NCBI GenBank assembly: GCA_945886995.1 | Contig: CAMCZJ010000035.1 | Span: 1-17,831, forward strand | Length of the DNA stretch: 17,831 nt | Source: Asaia bogorensis | GTDB taxonomy: Bacteria; Pseudomonadota; Alphaproteobacteria; Acetobacterales; Acetobacteraceae | Direction: 5' to 3' | Shown here: in pieces, positions 1 to 7,236 of the stretch | Numbering within the stretch: position 1 is the first letter of the stretch | Layout: each line of letters starts with the position of its first letter | The notes under the pieces: generated by a model | What the model saw: only the letters and a program-made list of their open reading frames with translations | Database searches by the model: none | What the model was told of the DNA's origin: nothing | Translations under genes and position numbers: made by a program

Positions 1-248
1 GCGATGGATTCAGACCGCGCATTCATCATGCGGCTGCCAATGGAAGGGTCATCCGCCCAGCGCGGAATCAACCCCCAGCGCAAGGCATCCAGATGCCGCG
101 CACCAGTTTCGGGGTGGCGCCGCAGCACCAGCCCATCCTGTGTCGGTGCACGGTTGAAGGAAGGCACCAGATTCGGCGGCGCATTCACCGCGCGGGCATA
201 GCGCGCGATTTCCCCGCTGGAGCGGTGCTGGAAATAGCGCCCGCACAT
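1..248 (-). CDS. SRAP-domain (YedK/HMCES-type) protein, 3' part cut off by window edge
   Basis: This is the N-terminal 82 codons of a SOS response-associated peptidase family protein, which shields abasic sites in single-stranded DNA by forming a covalent link through its N-terminal cysteine. The sequence begins MCGRY, placing the catalytic Cys at residue 2 where the exposed nucleophile of the family lies. It continues with the family signatures PSFNRAP (29-35), LRWGLIPRW (56-64) and MMNARSE (74-80); Asn76 matches the active-site Asn of YedK. The family is usually about 200-240 residues, so over half is missing beyond position 1. The ATG lies 5 nt after the mtnA stop on the same strand, implying cotranscription with mtnA. 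No strong Shine-Dalgarno is visible, so translation may depend on coupling to mtnA. Family assignment is firm; the cellular role is inferred. Confidence 0.9.
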   Translation of the reverse strand, partial: MCGRYFQHRSSGEIARYARAVNAPPNLVPSFNRAPTQDGLVLRRHPETGARHLDALRWGLIPRWADDPSIGSRMMNARSESI

Positions 249-253
249 GGCGG

Positions 254-1348
254 CTAGCTTGCGGCCTTCTCCGGATAGAGCGCGACGAGCGCGGCTTCAG
301 TCGCCGCGACCCTTCCGCGTTCGGTAATGAGCCCCGTCACCAACCGCGCCGGCGTGACATCAAAGGCGGGATTGGCCGCGCCGCTGCCAGCCGCCGCCAC
401 CCTGATGCGCGTGATGCGGCCTTCAGAATCCTGGCCGGTGATGTCGGTCACTTCCTCAGGCGCGCGTTCTTCGATGGGGATTTCCCGGACACCATCCGCC
501 ACCCGCATATCCAGCGTGGAATGTGGCAAGGCTACCCAGAACGGCACGCCATTATCCTGCGCGGCGAGCGCCTTCAGATAGGTGCCGATCTTATTCGCGA
601 CATCGCCGCGGCGCGTGACGCGATCCGTGCCCACAATCACGATATCCACGTCACCATGCTGCATCAGATGCCCGCCGGCATTATCGGCAATCACCGTATG
701 CGGCACGCCATGCGCGCCCAATTCCCAGGCGGTCAGCGCCGCCCCTTGGTTGCGTGGGCGGGTTTCATCCACCCAAACATGCACGGGAATGCCAGCATCA
801 TGCGCCATGTAAATCGGCGCGAGTGCGGTGCCCCAATCCACCGTCGCGATCCAGCCGGCATTGCAATGGGTCAGGATATTCACGGGCTTTCCTGGCTTGC
901 GTGCCGCGATGTCCTGCAACAGCGGCAACCCGTGGCGACCGATCGCCTCACAGGTTGCGGCATCATCATCACAAATCGCGGCGGCTTCGGCATAGGCGGC
1001 GGCTTCGCGCGCGGCGGCAGGCAGCGGGCGCAGCACGCCGAGCATTTTCTCCAACGCCCAGCGCAGATTAATCGCGGTCGGGCGGGTTTCGCCGAGCATG
1101 GCGGCCACGGCTTCAAGGGCAGTGGGATCACGCCGCATGGCGAGTGCGAGGCCATAGGCCGCAACGGCACCAATCAGCGGCGCACCGCGCACCTGCATGG
1201 AACGAATGGCATGCGCGACCTGATCCTCATCAATCAGGCGCAGCCATTCCACCTGCCAGGGCAGTTTGGTTTGATCGAGGATACGGATGGACCAGCCATC
1301 GGCCTCATCAAGGCGGATGCTGCGGAAGGGGATGCCGTTGATCTTCAT
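254..1348 (-). CDS. mtnA: S-methyl-5-thioribose-1-phosphate isomerase
   Basis: MtnA converts 5-methylthioribose 1-phosphate to methylthioribulose 1-phosphate in methionine salvage or related MTA shunts in the cytoplasm. The 364-residue product is full length for the family. Visible signatures are VRGAPLIG (53-60), THCNAG with the presumed catalytic Cys162, VDETRPRNQGA (193-203) and IVGTDRV with the presumed catalytic Asp242. It ends in the typical DVTPARLVTGLITERG region. An in-frame start 13 codons upstream exists (1387), but the product starting at 1348 (MKINGIPF) matches the usual N-terminus of the family. There is no Shine-Dalgarno; a run of seven C precedes the ATG. The SRAP gene follows after 5 nt. 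No other methionine-salvage gene (mtnB, mtnP, mtnK) is next to it in this window. Confidence 0.95.
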   Translation of the reverse strand: MKINGIPFRSIRLDEADGWSIRILDQTKLPWQVEWLRLIDEDQVAHAIRSMQVRGAPLIGAVAAYGLALAMRRDPTALEAVAAMLGETRPTAINLRWALEKMLGVLRPLPAAAREAAAYAEAAAICDDDAATCEAIGRHGLPLLQDIAARKPGKPVNILTHCNAGWIATVDWGTALAPIYMAHDAGIPVHVWVDETRPRNQGAALTAWELGAHGVPHTVIADNAGGHLMQHGDVDIVIVGTDRVTRRGDVANKIGTYLKALAAQDNGVPFWVALPHSTLDMRVADGVREIPIEERAPEEVTDITGQDSEGRITRIRVAAAGSGAANPAFDVTPARLVTGLITERGRVAATEAALVALYPEKAAS

Positions 1349-1405
1349 GGGGGGGCTTTTAGATCGGTTTGCGCCGCGACGGAACAACCCGTTTCGCGCA
1401 TGTGA

Positions 1406-1434
1406 TTGACAGGTCCTGCCCCGCTTTGCTCAAT
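1406..1434 (+). promoter_or_regulatory. possible sigma-70-type promoter for the MFS gene
   Basis: A perfect TTGACA at 1406-1411 is followed after 17 nt by CTCAAT (1429-1434), a weak -10. The expected start near 1441 would give a leader of about 20 nt before the ATG at 1463. It lies in the divergent gap between mtnA and the MFS gene. The -10 matches consensus poorly, so this is tentative. Confidence 0.25.
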
Positions 1435-1462
1435 GCGCACCTGCAACAAGAAGGGCTTGGCC

Positions 1463-2668
1463 ATGGCGCCGCTTCAGGGTTCAGGGCGAGGCAGTCTGAG
1501 CGATGAGGGCCGCCGGCGTTGGGCCATCCTCGCGCTGCTGTTTTTTTGCCGCACCAGCCTTGGCTTTCAATTCCAGACCATGGGATCGGCTGCGCCTGGG
1601 GTCACGGCGGAGATCGGCCTCAGCCTCACGGAAATCGGCACGCTGATCGGGCTATTCATGCTGCCCGGCGTGTTTCTTTCCATCCCAAGTGGCTATGCGG
1701 CACGCTATATGAGCGACCGGGGTTTGCTCGTGCTCGGCCTATTGGTGATGGGGCTTGGCGGTGCGACAGCTGCGATTGCGGCAGGCTTTGGAATGCTGGC
1801 GCTGGGGCGCATCCTGTGCGGCATCGGCTTTGTCATTGGCACAATCTATTTCGCAAAAATGGTGCAGGATTGGTTCGGGGGCAAGGAATTGGCGACCGCC
1901 ATGAGCATATTGGTCGTCAGTTGGCCCCTCGGCATCGCCATTGGCCAGATCACGCATGATTGGTTGATGACGCAATTCCATTGGCGCCTGCCTTTCGCAA
2001 TTGCCAGCGCCTATTGCATCACGGCGGCGCTGGCACTTTGGCTTGGCTATCGCGCCCCGCCTGGCATTGCCGCCCCGCGCGGCGCCGCTGCGCCGATGGG
2101 TCTGCCACGGCGGGAATTGTGGCTCACGCTGCTCGCTTCCAGCGTTTGGGCGTTTTTCAATGCGGGCTATCTGGTGTTTTTGAGCTTCGCGCCCCAGGCG
2201 TTGCAAGACAGCGGCTTTGCCGCACATCAAGCCATTCCGATGGTGAGTGCCGCGAGCGCGCTGATGATGATTTCCATTCCCTTGAGCGGTGTCATCGCCG
2301 ATCGTACCGGCAGGCCGGATGCGGTGCTTTATGTCTGCAGCATAGTCGCGGTGGCCTGCCTTTTGGCGCTGCCCTATCCGCCCTTCGCCATTCTGGCCTG
2401 TGTTCTGTTCGGGCTGATTGGTATGGGGCCGGCGGGGGTGATCATGGCCCTGACGGGTCAGGCCATGTCGCCCGCGCGGCGCGCCTTTGGCATGGGGGTG
2501 TTTTCGACGATTTATTACGCCATCACCGCGCCGGCCCCGGCGCTGGCAGGGTGGCTCGTGGATCGGTCAGGCAAGCCGCAGGATGCGCTTATTCTCGCGG
2601 CGGTGCTGTTTGCGCTGACCATGGCGGGCAATCTTGCCTTTCGCGTTGCGGTCAAGCGGATGCGGTAA
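1463..2668 (+). CDS. MFS transporter (CynX/NimT-like, 12 predicted membrane segments)
   Basis: This is an inner-membrane major facilitator superfamily permease of 401 residues, close to the usual size. It shows about twelve hydrophobic segments in two halves. The loop after the second segment carries a degenerate motif A (GYAARYMSDRG), and the equivalent loop in the second half carries GVIADRTGRP. Start choice: the ATG at 1463 has AAGAAGG 8 nt upstream, while the longer frame from a TTG at 1406 adds a hydrophilic stretch and would overlap the candidate promoter. The gene is divergent from mtnA, and its stop is only 4 nt from the stop of the convergent DUF3574 gene. The substrate cannot be read from the sequence; relatives move organic anions or export drugs. 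Confidence 0.88.
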   Translation: MAPLQGSGRGSLSDEGRRRWAILALLFFCRTSLGFQFQTMGSAAPGVTAEIGLSLTEIGTLIGLFMLPGVFLSIPSGYAARYMSDRGLLVLGLLVMGLGGATAAIAAGFGMLALGRILCGIGFVIGTIYFAKMVQDWFGGKELATAMSILVVSWPLGIAIGQITHDWLMTQFHWRLPFAIASAYCITAALALWLGYRAPPGIAAPRGAAAPMGLPRRELWLTLLASSVWAFFNAGYLVFLSFAPQALQDSGFAAHQAIPMVSAASALMMISIPLSGVIADRTGRPDAVLYVCSIVAVACLLALPYPPFAILACVLFGLIGMGPAGVIMALTGQAMSPARRAFGMGVFSTIYYAITAPAPALAGWLVDRSGKPQDALILAAVLFALTMAGNLAFRVAVKRMR

Positions 2669-2672
2669 AGAC

Positions 2673-3074
2673 TCAAAACGCCGCGCAACCGGGCCGGAAG
2701 ACCGTCAGCACCGATTCCTGTGCAAAGCGCGCCTTCCAGGCTGCTGCCACTGGTTGTAACCGCGCGGAAGCCGCCGCTTGATCCTGACCCGGCAGCACCA
2801 GCAGTAATATTTTGCTGTCCTCGCGGCTGACACGCCCCGCCGCATTGCGCCATTGCCCGGTGCCATCCAGCACGGTCAGGCCATCGGGGAAGGCAGGGGT
2901 CACCACTTCCGCCATGAAGCGCGCCCATTCCGCATCGGTTACGGGTGCGCGGGTTTTCACATTCCGCCCGAAATAAGCTTCCGCGATGGTGGCCTGGCTT
3001 GCACCCACAGGGCAGGGTTGCGGCGCAGCAGCGCAGCCCGCCAGCAATAGCAAGGCGCCGAGCGCAGCCTTCAC
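2673..3074 (-). CDS. DUF3574 family lipoprotein
   Basis: This is a small predicted lipoprotein of 133 residues. A short hydrophobic signal ends in the lipobox LAGC, giving a lipidated Cys14. The mature part carries the DUF3574 signature: AYFGRN, then TDAEWARFMAEVVTPAFPDG, LTVLDGTGQWR and SREDSKILLLV. The function of this family is unknown. Translation starts at GTG, whose GTGA overlaps the stop of the upstream SMR-type transporter gene by 4 nt. It is therefore the last gene of the methyltransferase-glycosyltransferase-transporter operon and probably translationally coupled. The lipobox has no Asp at +2, so retention in the inner membrane is not indicated. Family call is confident; role in the operon is unknown. 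Confidence 0.85.
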   Translation of the reverse strand: MKAALGALLLLAGCAAAPQPCPVGASQATIAEAYFGRNVKTRAPVTDAEWARFMAEVVTPAFPDGLTVLDGTGQWRNAAGRVSREDSKILLLVLPGQDQAAASARLQPVAAAWKARFAQESVLTVFRPGCAAF

Positions 3075-3421
3075 GCCGTGGTCGCCAGCAGCGCTACTCC
3101 GGCCGCGATCAGCGCAATGGCGGCGATTTTCTGCGCGCCCAGCGCCTCACCAAACATGGCCCAGCCGATGATGGCAATCACGATATAGGATGCCGCAGTG
3201 CAGGGCAGCGCGACACTCATTGGAATGCGGCGCAGCGCAATGATGTAAAGCAGCGCCGCGCCGCCGTAGCAGACCAGCCCCACCATGGTCGGCAGGCGAA
3301 ACAACTGATCGAAAAACCCGCCCTCGGAGGCTACTGAGCTGGCTGCGCCGGATTTCAGCAACACCTGCCCAATCAGGGAAGTGCTGATCGCGGCCACCAG
3401 CGCCAGCCAATAGATTGTCAT
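3071..3421 (-). CDS. SMR/EamA-type four-helix transporter, ArnE/ArnF-like flippase candidate
   Basis: This is a 116-residue membrane protein with four hydrophobic segments (about 2-22, 43-62, 70-89 and 95-114), the layout of small multidrug resistance proteins and of the ArnE/ArnF subunits that flip undecaprenyl-phosphate-aminoarabinose. The first helix contains GQVLLKSG, like the first helix of ArnE/SMR proteins, and the loop ALRRIPMSVALP matches the conserved region before helix 3. The glutamate typical of drug-exporting SMR proteins in helix 1 is absent, which favours a lipid-carrier role over drug efflux. The ATG overlaps the stop of the glycosyltransferase gene (ATGA) and its own stop overlaps the next start. 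The flippase role is inferred mainly from context. Confidence 0.8.
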   Translation of the reverse strand: MTIYWLALVAAISTSLIGQVLLKSGAASSVASEGGFFDQLFRLPTMVGLVCYGGAALLYIIALRRIPMSVALPCTAASYIVIAIIGWAMFGEALGAQKIAAIALIAAGVALLATTA

Positions 3422-4389
3422 GGCGCGCGCCCCTCATCGCGCGCCGGCAGAACCTCGCGCACCACGCCTTGCGGCTTGCCATTGGTGGACATGAAGGATC
3501 GCCCGACATATTCGCCGAGCACGCCAAGGATCAGGAATTGCACGCCGGCAATCAGCAGCGTGACGGTCATGAGCGAGGCCCAACCCGAAGGCGTGTGCCC
3601 CATCAGCCCTTCAATCACCACATAAAGCGCGGCCAGCAGCCCCAGCACGCCCATGCCCGCACCGGCGATGATCGCCAGCCGCAAAGGCAGCACAGAAAAA
3701 TTCGTCGCCAAATTCATCCAAAGCCGGATCAGGCGGCGCATGGTGTAGTTGGAACGACCCTCGGCACGGGCGAAGTGCTTGACCTCAATCGAATCAAGCC
3801 GCTGCGTTACCTGCATCAGCAGGCCATCCACGTAAGGGTATGGCCCGCGATACTTCACAACCTCGGAAACCGCCAAAGCCGACATGCAGCGGAAGGAAGA
3901 CAAATAAAGCCCCTTCGGCTTGTCCATCAATTGATCCGCAACCCAATTGGCGAAGGCGCTGCCCAGATTGCGCCAGCCTTCATGTTCCTTCACGGCATAG
4001 CGCGTGTACACCACATCGAAATCGCCAAGCCGCGCATGATCATAAAGCCGGATCACTTCTTCTGGTGGATTCTGCAAATCATCATCCATGGTGATGATGT
4101 AAGCGCCGCGCGCATGACGCAGCCCGGACATCACCGCGTTATGCTCACCAAAATTGCGCGCATGTTCGATGTAGGTCAGCGGCACCGTCGCGCTTTGTTG
4201 CAGGGCGCGGCAGACATCGCCGGAATTATCCGGGCTGCCATCATTCACCAGCACAATTTCGATCCCGCCTTCGGGCTTCAGCGCCGATAGAGCTTCCACC
4301 AGCGCGCCCACCGTGGCCGCACCGCGATAGACCGGCACCACAATGGAAAGACCGACGGGATATTCCTTGCCGGCCGATATCAGGGACAT
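3418..4389 (-). CDS. family 2 glycosyltransferase with C-terminal membrane anchor (ArnC/GtrB/DPM-like)
   Basis: This GT2 enzyme of 323 residues probably transfers a sugar from a nucleotide donor to a polyprenyl phosphate at the cytoplasmic face of the inner membrane. The GT-A domain shows SIVVPVYRG (15-23), LVNDGSPDN (47-55) and the metal-binding region MDDDLQNPP (101-109). Next comes GRSNYTMRRLIRLW (211-224), typical of ArnC/GtrB-type enzymes. Two membrane segments lie at about 233-262 and 271-296. The ATG has GGAGAG six nt upstream. The gene follows the methyltransferase after 16 nt and overlaps the ArnE-like gene by 4 nt, the usual partnership of carrier glycosylation and flipping. The sugar is unknown. 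Confidence 0.9.
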   Translation of the reverse strand: MSLISAGKEYPVGLSIVVPVYRGAATVGALVEALSALKPEGGIEIVLVNDGSPDNSGDVCRALQQSATVPLTYIEHARNFGEHNAVMSGLRHARGAYIITMDDDLQNPPEEVIRLYDHARLGDFDVVYTRYAVKEHEGWRNLGSAFANWVADQLMDKPKGLYLSSFRCMSALAVSEVVKYRGPYPYVDGLLMQVTQRLDSIEVKHFARAEGRSNYTMRRLIRLWMNLATNFSVLPLRLAIIAGAGMGVLGLLAALYVVIEGLMGHTPSGWASLMTVTLLIAGVQFLILGVLGEYVGRSFMSTNGKPQGVVREVLPARDEGRAP

Positions 4390-4405
4390 TCAAATCTCTC
4401 CGTTC

Positions 4406-5173
4406 TCAGGGCCGCGTCGCGGTGATCAGGACCGAACCGCCCGCAGGGTAGCGCAGGCCAATCCGGGCCATGAACCGTTCAAGCCCCGTTACAGCGTAAA
4501 GCATGGCATCCAACCATGGCGGGAAGGGGGCGACATCGCTCTTGGCCTCGGCATCCGATTTAAGCACTTTGCGTTGCAGAATCATGAGCGGCAGCAGCAG
4601 CGCATTCCAATAGCGGGTTTCGATGGTGGTGAAGCCGGCATCCGTCAGGAGCGCGCGGGCCTGATCTGCCGTAAAGCGACGGGCATTATGCACGCGGATA
4701 TCATGCGCCGAATGCAGCCATTCAAAGGCAGGTAGGTTCAGCACCAAAGCGCCACCTGGCTTCAGCACGCGGTGAAATTCGGCCAACGCCAGGCCCGGTT
4801 CCACGGCGCGGTGGCCAAGCACATCAAGGCTCACCAGCGCGCCAAAACTGGCATCGGCGAAGGGTAGGCGATTGGCATCCCCCCCGGTGGTCAGCGCGCC
4901 GGATTTGGCACCGGCGCGCCGCGCGGCTTCCGGGTTGAAATCCAGCCCAACCAAGGCGCGCCCGGGCTTGCCGGCCAGCCGCCGGAGCAGCCCACCTGTG
5001 CCGCAGCCAGCATCGAGCAACGCCCCAGGCGCGCCAGGGCGGCGGTGCAAGGCATCAAGGACGCGAAGATGCAGCGCGCGGTACCACCACATGCGCTCCT
5101 CCACCGCGTCCATCAGATCGTATTCGGCGGCTTCCACGGGAGGTTGTTTCGCATCGCGGCGGGGCGGGAACAA
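4406..5173 (-). CDS. class I SAM-dependent methyltransferase
   Basis: This is a Methyltransf_11-type enzyme of about 255 residues. SAM motif I is LLDAGCGTG (52-60), the acidic residue after strand 2 is Asp78 in GLDFNPEA, motif III is SLDVLGH (115-121), and the post-motif is RVLKPGG (135-141). The N-terminal stretch EEYMWWY-like EERMWWYRALH (25-35) is common in methyltransferases found in polysaccharide gene clusters. The start is uncertain: an in-frame stop lies just upstream and only TTG (5173), GTG (5137) or ATG (5113) can serve. I keep TTG because homologues normally extend before the MWWY stretch. It is the first gene of a four-gene minus-strand operon, so it may modify a sugar or lipid handled by the glycosyltransferase. 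The substrate is unknown. Confidence 0.85.
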   Translation of the reverse strand: MFPPRRDAKQPPVEAAEYDLMDAVEERMWWYRALHLRVLDALHRRPGAPGALLDAGCGTGGLLRRLAGKPGRALVGLDFNPEAARRAGAKSGALTTGGDANRLPFADASFGALVSLDVLGHRAVEPGLALAEFHRVLKPGGALVLNLPAFEWLHSAHDIRVHNARRFTADQARALLTDAGFTTIETRYWNALLLPLMILQRKVLKSDAEAKSDVAPFPPWLDAMLYAVTGLERFMARIGLRYPAGGSVLITATRP

Positions 5174-5338
5174 GGCGGGCGGCGCCTAAGCCTGCCTTAT
5201 TTGGCTTGCATCAGCCCCCATCTGGTCCGAGACTGCGCCTAATAAACATGCAATCACCATCACCCTTGCCCGCGCCGCACCGCGCGGGCGCCCTTGCCGG
5301 GGCCTCGCCAGACCAAGCCACTAAAAGCCGCCTTTCGC

Positions 5339-6265
5339 ATGGCTGAGGCGCCGAGAGTCGCGCTTACCGTGCCAACCGGGGCCGAGACCTTGCGCGGCAT
5401 CGGCATTATTCTGGTGGCCTATATTGTCATCACCGGCGCCGATGCGGCGGTGAAATGGGCGCTGCCCGAAGTGGGCGCGGCCATGGCCATGATCTGGCGC
5501 GGCGTGGTGGGCGGCATCACGGTGGTGATCCTGACGCGCGGGCGGGGGCTGTTTCCGAATAATCGCCGGCTGCTCGCCTGGCGCGGGCTGCTGCATTGCT
5601 GTGTTTCGGCCACCTGGTATTGGGCCTGGGCGCAGGGCATGCCGCTAGTTGATTCCTACGCGGTTGCCTGCGCAACACCGCTGCTGATGACGTTGTTTGC
5701 CATTCCGTTGCTGGGCGAAAAAGTGGGCTGGCGGCGCTGGACTTCCACCATGATCGGCTTTGGCGGCGTGCTGATCATGTTGCAGCCCTCCGGCGATTTG
5801 TGGCGCATTGAAACGGCGGCGCTGCTTGGCGCGGTGGTGCTGATGGCGGTGACGCGTATCTGGACACGGATGCTCTCGGTCAGCGATGGGCCGGCGGCGA
5901 TCGCCTTCTGGCTGATGATGGCGCATATCCCGATGGGCTTGTTGTTCCTGCCGGCCTTCCCGCCGCCATCCGCGCTGCCTTCCACCAATACCATGCTGCT
6001 GCTGGTGCTGTTTGGAGTTTTCAACGGCATGGCGCATTTGATGTTCGCGCGCGCCTTTGCGCTGGCGCCGGTTTCCGTGCTTGCACCTTTTGAATATTCA
6101 CCTTTGCTGATTGGCGGCGTGATCGGCTTTCTGATCTGGGCGGAGGTGCCGGGCTGGACCACACTCGCCGGCGCGTCCCTGGTGGTGGCGGCTGGGCTTT
6201 ACAATGTGTATCGCGAACAGGTGAGGCGGGCGGCGGAACGATCACGCATGAAGGAAGGCGCCTGA
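5339..6265 (+). CDS. EamA-family (DMT superfamily) permease, first of a tandem pair
   Basis: This is an inner-membrane drug/metabolite transporter of 308 residues with about ten hydrophobic segments arranged as two EamA repeats (roughly 20-145 and 155-290). The end of the first repeat carries TPLLMTLFAIPLLGEKVGWRRW, very similar to the same place in the next gene. ATG 5339 is preferred; a TTG at 5294 would add 15 mostly polar residues. Neither start has a good Shine-Dalgarno. The stop TGA shares its last base with the ATG of the second permease (TGATG), so the two are translationally coupled. The gene is divergent from the methyltransferase operon. The substrate is unknown; relatives export amino acids or nucleosides, or take up riboflavin or carnitine. 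Confidence 0.88.
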   Translation: MAEAPRVALTVPTGAETLRGIGIILVAYIVITGADAAVKWALPEVGAAMAMIWRGVVGGITVVILTRGRGLFPNNRRLLAWRGLLHCCVSATWYWAWAQGMPLVDSYAVACATPLLMTLFAIPLLGEKVGWRRWTSTMIGFGGVLIMLQPSGDLWRIETAALLGAVVLMAVTRIWTRMLSVSDGPAAIAFWLMMAHIPMGLLFLPAFPPPSALPSTNTMLLLVLFGVFNGMAHLMFARAFALAPVSVLAPFEYSPLLIGGVIGFLIWAEVPGWTTLAGASLVVAAGLYNVYREQVRRAAERSRMKEGA

Positions 6266-7176
6266 TGGCACTTCGCCACGATATCCGCCGCGGTGCGCTA
6301 TTGATGCTGGGGGCGACCGCGCTTTTCACCATCATGTCGGCCATGATCAAGGATATTGCGGAAAGCATTTCCTTTATCGAGATCATGTTCTTCCGATCCG
6401 CCTTCGCGCTGCCGGTGATTTTCGTGATCGTGGCGCGTGGCCGGCAATGGGGCATTTTGCGTACGCGGCGTTTCCCTTCCCATTTGCTGCGCGCCTTTAC
6501 CGGCACCATGGCGCAGGGCTGTTCTTTCTTTGCGCTGACAGTGCTGCCTTTGGCCGAGCAAACCGCGCTGACCTACACCACGCCGCTTTTCGTGACGTTG
6601 CTCTCCATTCCGTTGCTGGGGGAGAAGGTTGGCGTTCATCGCTGGTCCGCGGTGATATTGGGCTTTGTCGGCATTATGGTGATTGCGCTTGGCCAGGGCG
6701 CCTTTCAGGGCGGTACTTGGCCCGAGAGGGCCGTGATGATCGGCATGGCAGTCGCGGTTTCCCAAGGCGTTTGGTCCGCGCTGACGACGCTCTTGGTGCG
6801 GAACCTCTCGGCCACGGAAAGCTCCACCACCATTGTGCTGTGGCAATCGCTGTTGATGACTGCCTTTACCGCCGTGGTGCTGCCGTTTTTCTGGACCACG
6901 CCGACCGCTTGGGAATTGCTGATCCTGATCCTGGTTGGGCTGGTGGGTGGTGTGGCGCAGGTGATGCTGACGGAAGCCTATGCATCGGCCCAGGTGTCCT
7001 CGCTTGGGCCATATTCCTATACCTCCATCCTTTGGTCGGTTGGGCTCGGCTGGTTGATTTGGGGGGATATGCCAACCATTGCCACCATCCTTGGCGCGGT
7101 GCTGATTGTGCTGTCTGGGCTATACATTCTGCACCGGGAATTGGTGCGCGGGCGGATGAAGCGCCAAGGGCAATAG
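6265..7176 (+). CDS. EamA-family (DMT superfamily) permease, second of a tandem pair
   Basis: This is a 303-residue permease with about ten membrane segments and two EamA repeats, paralogous to the preceding gene: the stretch TTPLFVTLLSIPLLGEKVGV aligns with its partner and both end in a similar LxGLYxxxREx(V) tail. The start codon overlaps the previous stop by one base and has AAGGAAGG at 6251-6258, a strong ribosome binding site. The tandem layout suggests either a heterodimer, as in paired SMR proteins, or a duplication with diverged substrates. Full-length EamA proteins usually work without a partner, so the heterodimer idea is speculative. The substrate is unknown. Confidence 0.88.
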   Translation: MALRHDIRRGALLMLGATALFTIMSAMIKDIAESISFIEIMFFRSAFALPVIFVIVARGRQWGILRTRRFPSHLLRAFTGTMAQGCSFFALTVLPLAEQTALTYTTPLFVTLLSIPLLGEKVGVHRWSAVILGFVGIMVIALGQGAFQGGTWPERAVMIGMAVAVSQGVWSALTTLLVRNLSATESSTTIVLWQSLLMTAFTAVVLPFFWTTPTAWELLILILVGLVGGVAQVMLTEAYASAQVSSLGPYSYTSILWSVGLGWLIWGDMPTIATILGAVLIVLSGLYILHRELVRGRMKRQGQ

Positions 7177-7236
7177 GCGGGGCTTGCAGAGCGGCGGGCC
7201 TCGCCGCACCCTGCGGCACGACATGAGGTTGAGGCG

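Noticed and set aside
521..1405. Long open frame on the plus strand across the mtnA gene
   Set aside because: It is antisense to a clear MtnA with intact motifs, is His/Gln/Arg-rich and shows no family signature; a GC-rich shadow frame.
1960..2781. 273-codon plus-strand frame within the MFS gene
   Set aside because: Overlaps the transporter in another frame, with no recognisable domain; the MFS frame has the membrane pattern and motif A.
3415..4290. Long plus-strand open frame across the glycosyltransferase gene
   Set aside because: Antisense to a GT2 with all motifs; composition rich in His, Gln and Arg, typical of a shadow.
5174..5338. Divergent promoters between the methyltransferase operon and the first EamA gene
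   Set aside because: TAATAA (5240-5245) and AT-rich patches exist, but no -35 box at proper spacing on either strand; left without a promoter call.
7191..7207. GCGGCG/CGCCGC hairpin between the second EamA gene and the MBL gene
   Set aside because: Perfect stem but no T run, and the next gene follows closely; not enough for a terminator call.
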